DNA of 64,000 nt from Hoylesella nanceiensis DSM 19126 = JCM 15639 (GTDB lineage: Bacteria; Bacteroidota; Bacteroidia; Bacteroidales; Bacteroidaceae), in NCBI RefSeq assembly GCF_000379965.1, contig NZ_KB904328.1, positions 310,001-374,000 on the forward strand, written 5' to 3'. A program made the translations under genes and the position numbers. The notes below the pieces were generated by a model. That model had not been told where the DNA came from, ran no database searches, and saw only the letters and a list, made by a program, of their open reading frames with translations. Shown here in pieces: positions 9,577-19,451 of this stretch (positions are counted from its first letter, which is position 1; each line of letters starts with the position of its first letter).

Positions 9577-11169
9577 ATGAAAATTAGTATAAAACACATT
9601 ATAGTGCCGCTATTTACAGGTTGTATCACTCTTTGTACATCTTGTTCAGATTTTCTTACAGAAGAAAGTTCAACGGCTTTATCTGAAAAAAAGATTTATT
9701 CTAATCTCCAATATGCAGAGCTTAACCTTGAAAGTATCTACACTCAATGGCGCAACAACTGCTTTAAAGACGAGCATGTGTGGATGTTCCTCATTGCAAC
9801 CGACGAGATACAGAGCGGTGCTTATCAAGCTTTAAAGTCGGGAGCACAACGTGCTGCGATGGAAACTTTCGACGCAAACCTCAACAGTCAGCACGAAAGA
9901 ATCACCAATGAGTGGAACAATCGCTGGCCATGCGTTACTTCTGCGGCTAAAATTATTCACGCATTGAATAACAATGGCTTACAAACCAACAAAGAGCAAG
10001 CAAAGATTTATGGCGAAGCATCATTCTTACGTGGTTGTGTAGACTATCAGTTGGCAATGTATTGGGGACGCATTCCTACCATAGACATGGGCAAAACAGA
10101 GCAATTAGGCTATGGACGTCAGTCGCTTAAAGACACTTGGCAGTTTATAATTAACGACTTCCAAGAAGCTGCTAAGTATTGTTCTGAAACCCAAAAGCCT
10201 GGTCGCGCCACTCGATGGGCAGCCCTTACCATGCTTGGAAAGGCGCTTATGTCGGCTCCAGAAGAAACTGGTTTGCGTGATTTTGCAAAGGCTCAAGAAT
10301 GCTTTGACGAAATTATTAAGTCTGGAAAGTTCAGACTTAATGAAGACTTTGCAGACCTTTGGGACTACAACAAGCAAAATACACCAGAGTCTATCTTTGA
10401 GTTTCAATTCAAAAATGCCTCTCCCGACAACAATCAAATACAGTTCCAAATAGGTAGTCGTGCTGCACAAAGCAAGTTTACAGACGCTTGTTACTTTGCA
10501 GGATACGACCATGCTGTACCCACTAAATATGCTTATTCAACCAAAGCAGATGGTGGTGTGTGGGAAGATGGCGATCTTAGAATGGCCGAAAGCATACGTA
10601 CCGACTTCACTTGGTTCAATGGTGAGACTCCAACTCTTCAAGGATTGGAATGGGAAGGACTTGGAAACGACTACGACGAGCTACTTCCTCATATCCGAAA
10701 GTATGAAGATTTCCGCACAGATAGCCACTCAGGACTTGGCGTTAACAACATGTGGCACTCTGGAAAGAATATCCCTTGGTTGCGTTATGCAGACGTATTG
10801 CTTCTCAATGCTGAATGTTTAAACGAGCTTGGTCGCACAACTGAAGCCATTAACCTCATCAATTCAACCATCAGAACACGTGCTTGGGGTGGCTCTTTGC
10901 CTGCAGATAAGCAATGGACAGCTATGAGTAAGGAAGAATTCCGCACACAAATTATGGACGAACGCATGCGTGAACTCTTCGGAGAGCAATGGAGACGTAT
11001 CGATTTAGTGCGTACAGGAAACTTCGAAAAGCTTGTAAAACTACGCAACGAGTGGTCTAAGCGTTTCGCAACCATACATTCTTACAACACTGTTCTGCCT
11101 ATTCCTCTCACCGAGATTCAACAAAATCCAGACATGAAAGAGGCTGATCAAAACGAAGGATACAAATAA
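9577..11169 (+). CDS. SusD/RagB family nutrient-binding lipoprotein
   Basis: The 530-aa protein has a lipoprotein signal with the acylated Cys in CTSCSDF, an N-terminal TPR-like region typical of SusD (GEASFLRGCVDYQLAMYWGRIP) and the C-terminal family ending VLPIPLTEIQQNP then QNEGYK. It should sit on the cell surface as the lid of the upstream SusC barrel and bind glycan. Sugar-binding aromatics cannot be assigned from sequence. It is 17 bp from the next gene, so the operon probably continues. Confidence 0.95.
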   Translation: MKISIKHIIVPLFTGCITLCTSCSDFLTEESSTALSEKKIYSNLQYAELNLESIYTQWRNNCFKDEHVWMFLIATDEIQSGAYQALKSGAQRAAMETFDANLNSQHERITNEWNNRWPCVTSAAKIIHALNNNGLQTNKEQAKIYGEASFLRGCVDYQLAMYWGRIPTIDMGKTEQLGYGRQSLKDTWQFIINDFQEAAKYCSETQKPGRATRWAALTMLGKALMSAPEETGLRDFAKAQECFDEIIKSGKFRLNEDFADLWDYNKQNTPESIFEFQFKNASPDNNQIQFQIGSRAAQSKFTDACYFAGYDHAVPTKYAYSTKADGGVWEDGDLRMAESIRTDFTWFNGETPTLQGLEWEGLGNDYDELLPHIRKYEDFRTDSHSGLGVNNMWHSGKNIPWLRYADVLLLNAECLNELGRTTEAINLINSTIRTRAWGGSLPADKQWTAMSKEEFRTQIMDERMRELFGEQWRRIDLVRTGNFEKLVKLRNEWSKRFATIHSYNTVLPIPLTEIQQNPDMKEADQNEGYK

Positions 11170-11186
11170 CTTAAAAGCTATAACAC

Positions 11187-12980
11187 ATGAACTATCGATT
11201 ACCTATTATGCTTTTAGTTGCAACTCTCTCTTCTACAGGGCTAAAAGCAGCAGACAAAGTAGAGAAACCAACCTTCTCTAAGGTTACAATCCCTACCACT
11301 TCTAATATGTTTCAGGGCAATCATGCCTTTGCAGATATGAACGCTGACGGCAAAATGGACTTGCTTGTTAAGGGCCGAAACCTTGACAATGGATGGAATC
11401 CAGAGGCTTTTGCCTTGATCAGCACAGGACAGTCGCTCGCCACTAAAATCTCTTTCGAGATCTCAAACGGCTGGCACAAGGTTGTAACTCCTATCGACTA
11501 CAACAACGATGGCTATCCCGATATATTGCTTTCTGCATCTCGTGGCGCAGAACTTTACCGCAACGACCAGGGTAAAAAGATGGTGAAAGTAAGCAATTTC
11601 GCCATTGAAGACCTTGAATTAGATAACGACGACAACAAAGAAATACGCTATACTGGCTTGGTTGCAGTGGCAGATTTCAATGCAGATGGTTGGCAAGATA
11701 TTGCCACTTTCGATAAATCTAGCAACCCTGTGCTCTACCTTAATAATCAAGGTACAGGCTCTTTCACCAAGAAAGACAATTCAGGTTTAGCAGCACAACG
11801 CAACGGAACAATTGCAGCTGCTGACTTTAACAACGATGGCCACATCGACTTAGCGGTGAGCGGATGGAGCGATTCTGCAGGAGGAACTTATCTATCTGTT
11901 TATAAAAACAATGGAGATGGAACCTTTACCGACATTAAAGCCGACACAAGTGCAGGCGGTAGCGTTGCAGGAACAGAGAAAGGAGACATCATGTGGGTTG
12001 ATGCTAATGCTGATGGACTCATGGATTTATTCATAACAGGAGCTTCTTCGCTTTATTCTTGGAACAGCAAAGCCTTACTATACCTCAACAAAGGCAACAA
12101 CACTTTCACCAAACACACTACCGATTTCGTAGGTGTTAAGAAGAGTGGAGCAGCTTGGTGCGACCTTAACAACGATGGAACAACCGACATTATCTATGCT
12201 GGCGAAACACAAGACGGCAAAGCTAAAACCATTGTTGCATTAGGAAAGAAAGACGGTTCGTTCGAGGTTTACGACAACTTGCTATCTGGTGTGCGCAGTG
12301 GAGCTGCAGTTTCTATTTTCGACTACAACGCTAATGGTAGCGCAGAAGTAGTTTGTATGGGTTGGGGCGACAACGAAAAGTTCGCTGTTTACACCGATGC
12401 CAACCTCAAAACATTGAACACTCGCCCTACAGCACCCACTAACTTGCAAATTCAAAACGAGGCTGATGGAGCCTTATTAACTTGGAATGCAGGTACAGAT
12501 AGAGAGACTCCCGTTGCAGCTTTGCGCTACAATGTGTTCATTAAGCTAAAGAACGGACAGGTTTTCACCATGATTCCTGCCAACATCACAACAGGTTCTT
12601 TGATCATACCCAATGTAAACAATGCCATTGCTACACGCTCTTTCAAAGTAAAGGCGTCTGCCTCTGACATCGAAAGTTGGGGAGTTCAAACCATAGATCA
12701 AGCTAAAAGCACCAGTAGTTTTGCTGTAGCTCAAACCACAGGAATAAGCAATACAACAGTTCAAGAAGGCAATGCAGATGTCACCTTCACTCAAAACGGA
12801 TTCCAAATCAACGCAACTCAAGATGCTCACATCTATCTATACGATGTAGCAGGAAACCTTCTTGAACAACAAACCATCAAAAATAACACGTCCTACACAT
12901 CCCATTTACCAAAGGGAGTTTACATTCTTAAAGTTCAAACAAACAAAAAGAATCAAACTTTTAAAGTAATAAGCAAATGA
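11187..12980 (+). CDS. FG-GAP/VCBS repeat surface protein with T9SS sorting domain
   Basis: The signal peptide ends near LKAA. About residues 45-405 hold repeated calcium-binding-like FG-GAP/VCBS units of the form DxNxDGxxD (ADMNADGKMDLLV, DYNNDGYPDILL, DFNADGWQDIATF, DFNNDGHIDLAV), consistent with a beta-propeller. A fibronectin-III-like segment follows (TAPTNLQIQNEADGALLTW). The last ~60 residues (IYLYDVAGNLLEQQ then PKGVYILKV) match a type A type IX secretion sorting domain. It is probably a surface glycan-binding protein of the locus; the ligand is unknown. It overlaps the next gene by 4 bp (ATGA). Confidence 0.85.
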   Translation: MNYRLPIMLLVATLSSTGLKAADKVEKPTFSKVTIPTTSNMFQGNHAFADMNADGKMDLLVKGRNLDNGWNPEAFALISTGQSLATKISFEISNGWHKVVTPIDYNNDGYPDILLSASRGAELYRNDQGKKMVKVSNFAIEDLELDNDDNKEIRYTGLVAVADFNADGWQDIATFDKSSNPVLYLNNQGTGSFTKKDNSGLAAQRNGTIAAADFNNDGHIDLAVSGWSDSAGGTYLSVYKNNGDGTFTDIKADTSAGGSVAGTEKGDIMWVDANADGLMDLFITGASSLYSWNSKALLYLNKGNNTFTKHTTDFVGVKKSGAAWCDLNNDGTTDIIYAGETQDGKAKTIVALGKKDGSFEVYDNLLSGVRSGAAVSIFDYNANGSAEVVCMGWGDNEKFAVYTDANLKTLNTRPTAPTNLQIQNEADGALLTWNAGTDRETPVAALRYNVFIKLKNGQVFTMIPANITTGSLIIPNVNNAIATRSFKVKASASDIESWGVQTIDQAKSTSSFAVAQTTGISNTTVQEGNADVTFTQNGFQINATQDAHIYLYDVAGNLLEQQTIKNNTSYTSHLPKGVYILKVQTNKKNQTFKVISK

Positions 12981-15295
12981 GATTTCAAATAAGACAACTA
13001 ACATTTTTATTAATACTTAGTGCTCTTACCAACTTTGTAAACGTACATGCGACGGATATTCATTCGAATGATTGGGATATAACACTCAATCCCAATCATT
13101 CGTTTACCTTCAATTATAAAGGAAAGACGCTGCTAAAGAATGCTTATGCACGAGCAATAAGCAGTGATAATGACGAGCTTTTGTCGTTAGATTACCCTGC
13201 AATAACACAGAGATTAGAAGCCATAAGCGATGCTTTTGGAACAGGAACAAAGTATATTTACACTTTTTCTGGACGACAAGGCAAACCCGATATGGAACAG
13301 GTTTTCTATCTATACAACAACCATAACTACTTGCTTACAGAGCTTTCGTTGGTTGTTTCATCAGGTAGAGTAAGCTCACATCTGCTTGCTCCCATCACAA
13401 CCACAACGGCATTGTCTTTCTTACCCACACAAGGCGACAACAGAGTGCTCACAGTTCCTTTCGATAATGATAAGTTCCGCACTTACAATGCCATGAAATG
13501 GTCGTTGCTAAGCATTGGTGCTACCTCGTCAGAAGTAACTGTTTTGTATAATGTTTCAACCCGTGAGGCTCTTTGTTTGGGAAGTATTGAACACGATACA
13601 TGGAAAACTGGAGTCGAAGTTCGCACTTCGGGAAGCAACACTTTAAAGCGACTTACCCTCTATGGAGGCTATGTTAGCTCTGCAACCAACGATGTGGCAA
13701 CACGTCATGGCAGTGTTTCTGGCACCCGAGTGAAGTCTCCTAAGATGTTTATCGGTTACTTTAACGACTGGAGAACAGCGTTAGAAACCTATGCAGACGC
13801 TAATGCTTTGGTGCGTCCAAAGAAAGAAAGCAACAAAAAAGGTATCTTTGGCTGGCAAAGTTGGGGTGGCATGGAGAAGAAAGTGAACTACGAAGGAGCT
13901 GCAGATGTGTCGGACTTCTTTGCACAACGCTTACAAAACGAATTCTCAAAAGACAATAGTCATAAGACTTACATGGTGCTCGACTCGTATTGGGACAACC
14001 TAAACGAATCGCAATTGCGCTCTTTTGCAAGTCAATGTACAGCCAAAGGACAAACCCCAGGCATCTATTTCACTCCCTTTTCTTTTTGGGGAAAGGAGTC
14101 GGAATTAGACTGGTCGGTACCTGGGACCAATGAACGATATAAGTATAAGGATATTGTTTTGCGTGTAAACAACAATCCAATAAAGGTGGGTGGTGCTTTT
14201 TCGTTAGACCCAACACACCCTGGAACCAAGCAAATGCTTGCAAGTAAGTTTGCACAATTCAAGTCGTGGGGCTATCGTTTCATTAAGTTAGACTTCTTAA
14301 ACAGCGGAAGTGTAGAGGCTGATCGCTATTACAATAGTGCTGTAACCACTGGTATGCAAGCCTATACTGAGGGTATGCAATATGTAGAAAGTCAGCTAAA
14401 CGATTTCTTTATCGACCTTTCTATCTCGCCATTGTTCCCCAATTTTGGTCATGCAAGACGCATTTCGTGCGACGCTTGGGGCAAGATTTCAGACAGTCAA
14501 TATGTTCTAAACAGTTTAAGTTTAGGCTGGTGGTTAGATAGATTATATCCTTTTAACGACCCCGACCACATTGTTTTTGCTGGAAACAACGACGGAGCGA
14601 ATCACATTCGCTACACAACGGGCGTCATTACAGGAATGATTTTGTTAGGTGATAACTTCAGCTTACAAGGCAGTTACAAAGGACTTGAGGCTTACAGACA
14701 GCAGGCTTTGCGCACAGCAACTAACAAAGAGGTGAACAATGTAGCTATGCTTGGAAGTTCTTTCCGCCCTGTTGAAGGCTCATTGGCTAACATCTTCTTG
14801 CGTGGAGGCACCGACAATGTGTTCTATTTAGATACCCCTGAGGCCTTCTATGTGGCTGTATTCAATTTCAATACCAGTCAAGAACTATCGCTATCGTTAG
14901 ACAAAAAGCGATTAGGAGTAGACAACATCACCAATATTACCGAGCTTTGGACAGGTCAAAAGCTATCGCTCTCGGGCGAAACTCTATCTGTAACCGTACC
15001 CACAGGTGATGCTCGTTTATACAAAATCGATAAAACAAGTACCTCTATTTATACCCTACAACGTGACACTTCTTCAGTGGAAGTGTCACATTTTGGCGAC
15101 TTATTGCACGTTTCAGCAGCAGAAAACATTCGTTATATCGAGCTTTTCGACCTAACAGGAAAGTCAATTGCTCGTCATAACATAGCGTCTGAAAGCACAA
15201 GTGCCATCCTTTCGGTTCCTGGCAAGCAATTAGTTATTGTTAAAGTGCAACTTGCTTCAGGACAAAAAGTAAGTAAAACTATTCAATGTTTATAA
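12977..15295 (+). CDS. Secreted clan GH-D glycosidase (alpha-galactosidase-like) with T9SS sorting domain
   Basis: The signal peptide ends near VHAT, followed by a beta-sandwich domain (about 30-280) and a TIM barrel (about 285-620). GWQSWGGMEKKV, YMVLDSYWDN and FIKLDFLNSGS resemble clan GH-D enzymes (GH27/GH36), with the Asp in KLDF as likely nucleophile and the Asp in SCDAWGK a candidate acid/base. The end (YIELFDLTGKSIARH then QLVIVKVQLASGQ) resembles a type IX secretion sorting domain, implying surface or extracellular location. The start overlaps the upstream stop by 4 bp. Specificity for alpha-galactosides is inferred from fold and neighbours. Confidence 0.78.
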   Translation: MRFQIRQLTFLLILSALTNFVNVHATDIHSNDWDITLNPNHSFTFNYKGKTLLKNAYARAISSDNDELLSLDYPAITQRLEAISDAFGTGTKYIYTFSGRQGKPDMEQVFYLYNNHNYLLTELSLVVSSGRVSSHLLAPITTTTALSFLPTQGDNRVLTVPFDNDKFRTYNAMKWSLLSIGATSSEVTVLYNVSTREALCLGSIEHDTWKTGVEVRTSGSNTLKRLTLYGGYVSSATNDVATRHGSVSGTRVKSPKMFIGYFNDWRTALETYADANALVRPKKESNKKGIFGWQSWGGMEKKVNYEGAADVSDFFAQRLQNEFSKDNSHKTYMVLDSYWDNLNESQLRSFASQCTAKGQTPGIYFTPFSFWGKESELDWSVPGTNERYKYKDIVLRVNNNPIKVGGAFSLDPTHPGTKQMLASKFAQFKSWGYRFIKLDFLNSGSVEADRYYNSAVTTGMQAYTEGMQYVESQLNDFFIDLSISPLFPNFGHARRISCDAWGKISDSQYVLNSLSLGWWLDRLYPFNDPDHIVFAGNNDGANHIRYTTGVITGMILLGDNFSLQGSYKGLEAYRQQALRTATNKEVNNVAMLGSSFRPVEGSLANIFLRGGTDNVFYLDTPEAFYVAVFNFNTSQELSLSLDKKRLGVDNITNITELWTGQKLSLSGETLSVTVPTGDARLYKIDKTSTSIYTLQRDTSSVEVSHFGDLLHVSAAENIRYIELFDLTGKSIARHNIASESTSAILSVPGKQLVIVKVQLASGQKVSKTIQCL

Positions 15296-15312
15296 AAAAA
15301 AGGTTAGTATTC

Positions 15313-15380
15313 GAAAGGAGATAGAAGGTCTAAGGGCAACTATTCAAGCTAAGTAGATACCACATCTCCTTTCTATTTAA
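15313..15380 (+). terminator. Long-loop hairpin after the glycosidase gene
   Basis: GAAAGGAGAT (15313-15322) pairs perfectly with ATCTCCTTTC (15364-15373) across a 41-nt loop, followed by TATTTAATAA. It probably ends the susC operon transcript before the regulator gene, though the U-run is poor. Confidence 0.55.
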
Positions 15381-15444
15381 TAACTAACAGAGCTATTGAA
15401 GGATACAACAGAAAAACATTATCAATAGTATAATTCACTCATAG

Positions 15445-18400
15445 ATGAACAGAACAGTGAGAATACCAACATTTTTATTAACGCTTTTGCTTCTATGTAT
15501 GGCCTCATACATACAAGCAAGAGACCATTTCTCATTCTCACACATCAACGGAAACAATGGTCTTTCATCTGGAAATGTCAAAACTATTCTTCAAGATAGT
15601 CGAGGATTGATGTGGTTCGGAACGAAAAACGGCCTCAACAGATACGACGGATATTACGTTAAACACCTCGACTGCTACGACCACCAACGCCACATTGGTA
15701 ACAATAACATCGGTGCTTTATACGAAGATGCACAGAAAAACCTGTGGATAGGCACCGACAGAGGCATCTATATCTTCTATCCCACCACTGCAACTTTTCA
15801 GTTTGTGGCTTCTAAAACCGCAAGCGGTGTAAGCCCCGACAACTGGGTTCAAGAGATTTGTGGCGACAAACGAGGCAATATTTGGGCGCTACTTCCCGAC
15901 ATGGGTGTGTTCCGTTGGAACAAGGGCGCAATGAGTTACTATCGCATCACACAAAAGAAAGGCATCAAAAAGCAAAACCCCACGAGTATTTGCGTGCAAC
16001 CTTCGGGCGATATTTTGGTAGGAACAGCAGGAGCAGGACTCTTTCGTTACGATGCTAAAGCCGACTGCTTTAATTACATTTACGAAGGCGATGCTTTCCA
16101 ACTACAAAACAAAAACATCATAAGTATTTGCAATGAGAACAACAATCATGCGCTCTTGAGTTGCGAAAATGGCAAACTTTATCGCTATAACCTATCTACC
16201 GGCAAGATCACTCCTATGACCTACTCTATGAGTGGACGCATCTTTTTGCGTGACTTGCAATGCATCGACAACGAATTGTGGATAGGAACACAACAAGGTT
16301 TGTATGTTATCGACCTAAAAACAGGCAATGAGCGGTATCTAAAAGAAGATTTAGAGAATCGTTTCAGCTTGTCGGATAATGTCATTTATTATATCTATCA
16401 CGCCCCAGATAAAAGCGTTTGGGTGGGAACTATGTTCGGTGGAGTGAACTATATCATGGGCAATCCCTTCTATTTCAAAAGCTTTTTATCGTCTAACTTC
16501 GCCTCTTCGAAAGAACATATACGCATAAGAGGATTGTCGAAGTTTGATAATGGGCAGATGATGATAGGTAGTGAGGCACATGGCACCTATCTTTTTAATC
16601 CCCAAACAGAGCAATTCACAAAGAATCAAGCCTCACACAACACCACAGGGGTTACGTTTATACGCAACTCTAAGGGCAACTTGCACATCGGATTGTTGCG
16701 CAATGGCTTGAGAACAATCGAGCAAGGCAAAGACTTTATCTTATCTGAAATAGACTCAGAAACCAACGATAACAGCGTATATTCATCGCTCACCGACCGC
16801 CAAAACAACCTATGGGTGGGCTTAGGATCGGGACTTTATGTGCGAAAAGCAGGCACAACAACTTTCCAACGCATTAAAGAAGTGGGCTACGATTGGGTTT
16901 TCGACCTCTTAGAAGCCAGCGATGGCACGCTATGGATGGCCACTATGGGTAATGGAATATGGCATTACACACCTCGAACCAACACTTTTAAACGATATGT
17001 TTACGATCCTCGCAAGCCCAATGGTCTTCGTTCGAACTCTATCAGTTCTATTATGGAAGACAAACAGCGCAATATTTGGTTTTCAACCGACCGAGGAGGA
17101 ATTAGCAGATACAATGCAAAGAGCGACAATTTTACATCGTGGGGCATTGCAGAAGGGCTTCCCGACGATGTAACCTATGATATTTTACAAGACGCAAAGG
17201 GCTTTTTATGGTTCGGAACCAATAAGGGATTGGTTAAATTTAACCCACAAAACGAGTCGATTAAGGTGTTTACTACTAAAGATGGGCTACCTGGAAACGA
17301 GTTTAACTACCACTCGGCGGGCAGTGACAACATGGGTAATTTCTACTTTGGAGGCATCGATGGCTTGGTAAAGTTCAATCCTTTAAAACACATTCCTCAC
17401 GCTCAAAAGCCTAAATTATACTTCACTCGCCTACTCATTGACGGCAAAGAGGTGGCAGGAAGCACCGACATCTTGTTTAAAGATAAAATCACTCTGCCCC
17501 ACGACTCTGCCAATATCGTATTAGAAATGGCTTCTCCCGACTTTGTTTCGATGGGCAACAAGCACTATAAATATAAGTTAGAGCCTGTTGATAAAGAGTG
17601 GATTGAGGTGAACATGCAAGGCAATGTGCCCTCAATATCTTATGCAAACTTGCCAATTGGCACCTACACGCTACATGTTTTGGTTGAAAACAACGGTCAA
17701 ATCAACGAGCGTCAAATAGAAATAGTGATCCTTGCGCCTTGGTATAGAACCTCTTGGGCATATATTTGCTATGGTTTATTGCTCATATTGGTGTTCTTCT
17801 TTTGGTTCAGATGGTATCGAAAATACAAAGACAGAGATATCAAAGTGCGCCAAAAGCTCTTGACCAGCGAGAAAGAAAAGGAGGTATTTGAAAGTAAGGT
17901 GCGTTTCTTTACAGAGATTGCGCACGAAATTCGCACGCCTTTAACATTGATAGAAGCTCCGTTAGAGTCGATGAGTGAGATGGAAATAGAGAACAAACAG
18001 ATGAGTCACTACTTAGATGTTACCCGCAGTAACACCAAACGTTTGTTACAACTCACCGAGCAGTTACTCGATTTCAGAAAGGTTGAAACGGCCAATTTGC
18101 AAATGCATTACGAAGAAACCAACGTCAACATGTTGCTCAACAACATTGTTTCTCGTTTCGAACCCACCATAACACTCAGGAGAAAGAATCTCATTTGCAA
18201 CATCACCGACGAGCCAATTATATCTGAAATAGATAGAGAAGCCGTTACAAAGATTGTGAGTAACCTGTTGAACAACGCTTTAAAATATACCCGAAGCACC
18301 ATTGTTGTGGAGTTAGAGTTGAAAGAACACAACTTTGAAATACGCATTATGAGCGATGGACGCAAGATAACTGCCGACGAGGCACGTCACATTTTCGACC

Positions 18401-19419
18401 CATTCTTCCAATTAGGCGACACCAACGACAAGCATGGTGGGGTTGGATTGGGCTTATCTGTTGCCCATTCACTTGCTGAAATGCACGGAGGAACGCTCTT
18501 TTTGGCCGCAGATAGCCACGAAGAGAACGTGTTTGTGTTGTCGTTGCCTTTTAAAAGCAAAGACGAAAAGGCTGCACAGCTATTAACCAACGAGGCAACC
18601 AACTATATATCGCTCGACGATTCGCCTCTACAAACGCCTAACCAACAAGGCTACACGCTGCTATTGGTGGAAGATCACGACGAGATGCGACAATTTATTG
18701 CCGAACAGCTCGAACTGCATTTCATTGTAGAAACTGCCTCTGACGGAAACGAAGCCTTGGCTATTTTGGGCGAAAGACATATCGACATCATTGTTACAGA
18801 CATCATGATGCCCAACATGGATGGCTTTGAACTATGCAAAAAAGTGAAGAGCGACATCAATATATCACATATTCCGATTGTCCTACTCACTGCAAGAAAC
18901 GACATACAAAGTAAGATCGAAGGTTTAAAAGCAGGCGCAGAATCGTATTTAGAGAAGCCTTTCTCTATTAAATACCTACGTCAGCAGCTCCTTTCTATCC
19001 TCGATAACCGCCGAAGAGAGCGCACTGCTTTCTCGCAAAACCCATTCTTCAGTATGGATAGTATGAAGACCAATAAGGCTGATGAAGAGTTTATTAATAA
19101 GGTAATATTGAAGATTGAAGAGCATCTTGCAGACGAAACGTTTAATGTTGAGACTATGGCAGACCTCTTTTGTATGAGCCGTTCGAGTCTACTTAGAAAG
19201 ATAAAGACCCTCTTTAACCTTTCTCCTGTGGAGCTAATACGCACCATTCGCATGAAAAAGGCGGCACAGCTCATTCAAGAAGGCAACCATTCTATTGCCG
19301 ATGTAGGCTTTATGGTGGGCATCACCTCACCCGCTTATTTCAGTAAGCAGTTTGGAAAACAATTTGGAATAACCCCCAAAGACTTCGAAAAACAATGCAA
19401 AGCAAATTCTAAAAGCTAA
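15445..19419 (+). CDS. Hybrid two-component system regulator (HTCS)
   Basis: This 1324-aa protein fuses sensor and regulator. It has a signal peptide (to about 25), two seven-bladed Reg_prop propellers built from repeats such as GLMWFGTKNGLNRYDG, a Y_Y_Y domain (about 690-765), one TM helix (about 772-793), HisKA with the phospho-His in FFTEIAHEIRTPL (about 828), HATPase (NLLNNALKYT, GVGLGLSVAHSLAEM), a receiver with phospho-Asp in VTDIMMPNMDG (about 1119) and a C-terminal AraC HTH (about 1215-1320). Such proteins bind an oligosaccharide in the periplasm and activate their locus. The alpha-galactosidase gene follows after 32 bp. Confidence 0.95.
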   Translation: MNRTVRIPTFLLTLLLLCMASYIQARDHFSFSHINGNNGLSSGNVKTILQDSRGLMWFGTKNGLNRYDGYYVKHLDCYDHQRHIGNNNIGALYEDAQKNLWIGTDRGIYIFYPTTATFQFVASKTASGVSPDNWVQEICGDKRGNIWALLPDMGVFRWNKGAMSYYRITQKKGIKKQNPTSICVQPSGDILVGTAGAGLFRYDAKADCFNYIYEGDAFQLQNKNIISICNENNNHALLSCENGKLYRYNLSTGKITPMTYSMSGRIFLRDLQCIDNELWIGTQQGLYVIDLKTGNERYLKEDLENRFSLSDNVIYYIYHAPDKSVWVGTMFGGVNYIMGNPFYFKSFLSSNFASSKEHIRIRGLSKFDNGQMMIGSEAHGTYLFNPQTEQFTKNQASHNTTGVTFIRNSKGNLHIGLLRNGLRTIEQGKDFILSEIDSETNDNSVYSSLTDRQNNLWVGLGSGLYVRKAGTTTFQRIKEVGYDWVFDLLEASDGTLWMATMGNGIWHYTPRTNTFKRYVYDPRKPNGLRSNSISSIMEDKQRNIWFSTDRGGISRYNAKSDNFTSWGIAEGLPDDVTYDILQDAKGFLWFGTNKGLVKFNPQNESIKVFTTKDGLPGNEFNYHSAGSDNMGNFYFGGIDGLVKFNPLKHIPHAQKPKLYFTRLLIDGKEVAGSTDILFKDKITLPHDSANIVLEMASPDFVSMGNKHYKYKLEPVDKEWIEVNMQGNVPSISYANLPIGTYTLHVLVENNGQINERQIEIVILAPWYRTSWAYICYGLLLILVFFFWFRWYRKYKDRDIKVRQKLLTSEKEKEVFESKVRFFTEIAHEIRTPLTLIEAPLESMSEMEIENKQMSHYLDVTRSNTKRLLQLTEQLLDFRKVETANLQMHYEETNVNMLLNNIVSRFEPTITLRRKNLICNITDEPIISEIDREAVTKIVSNLLNNALKYTRSTIVVELELKEHNFEIRIMSDGRKITADEARHIFDPFFQLGDTNDKHGGVGLGLSVAHSLAEMHGGTLFLAADSHEENVFVLSLPFKSKDEKAAQLLTNEATNYISLDDSPLQTPNQQGYTLLLVEDHDEMRQFIAEQLELHFIVETASDGNEALAILGERHIDIIVTDIMMPNMDGFELCKKVKSDINISHIPIVLLTARNDIQSKIEGLKAGAESYLEKPFSIKYLRQQLLSILDNRRRERTAFSQNPFFSMDSMKTNKADEEFINKVILKIEEHLADETFNVETMADLFCMSRSSLLRKIKTLFNLSPVELIRTIRMKKAAQLIQEGNHSIADVGFMVGITSPAYFSKQFGKQFGITPKDFEKQCKANSKS

Positions 19420-19451
19420 TAATATTATATACAATTTATTCACCTCAACTT

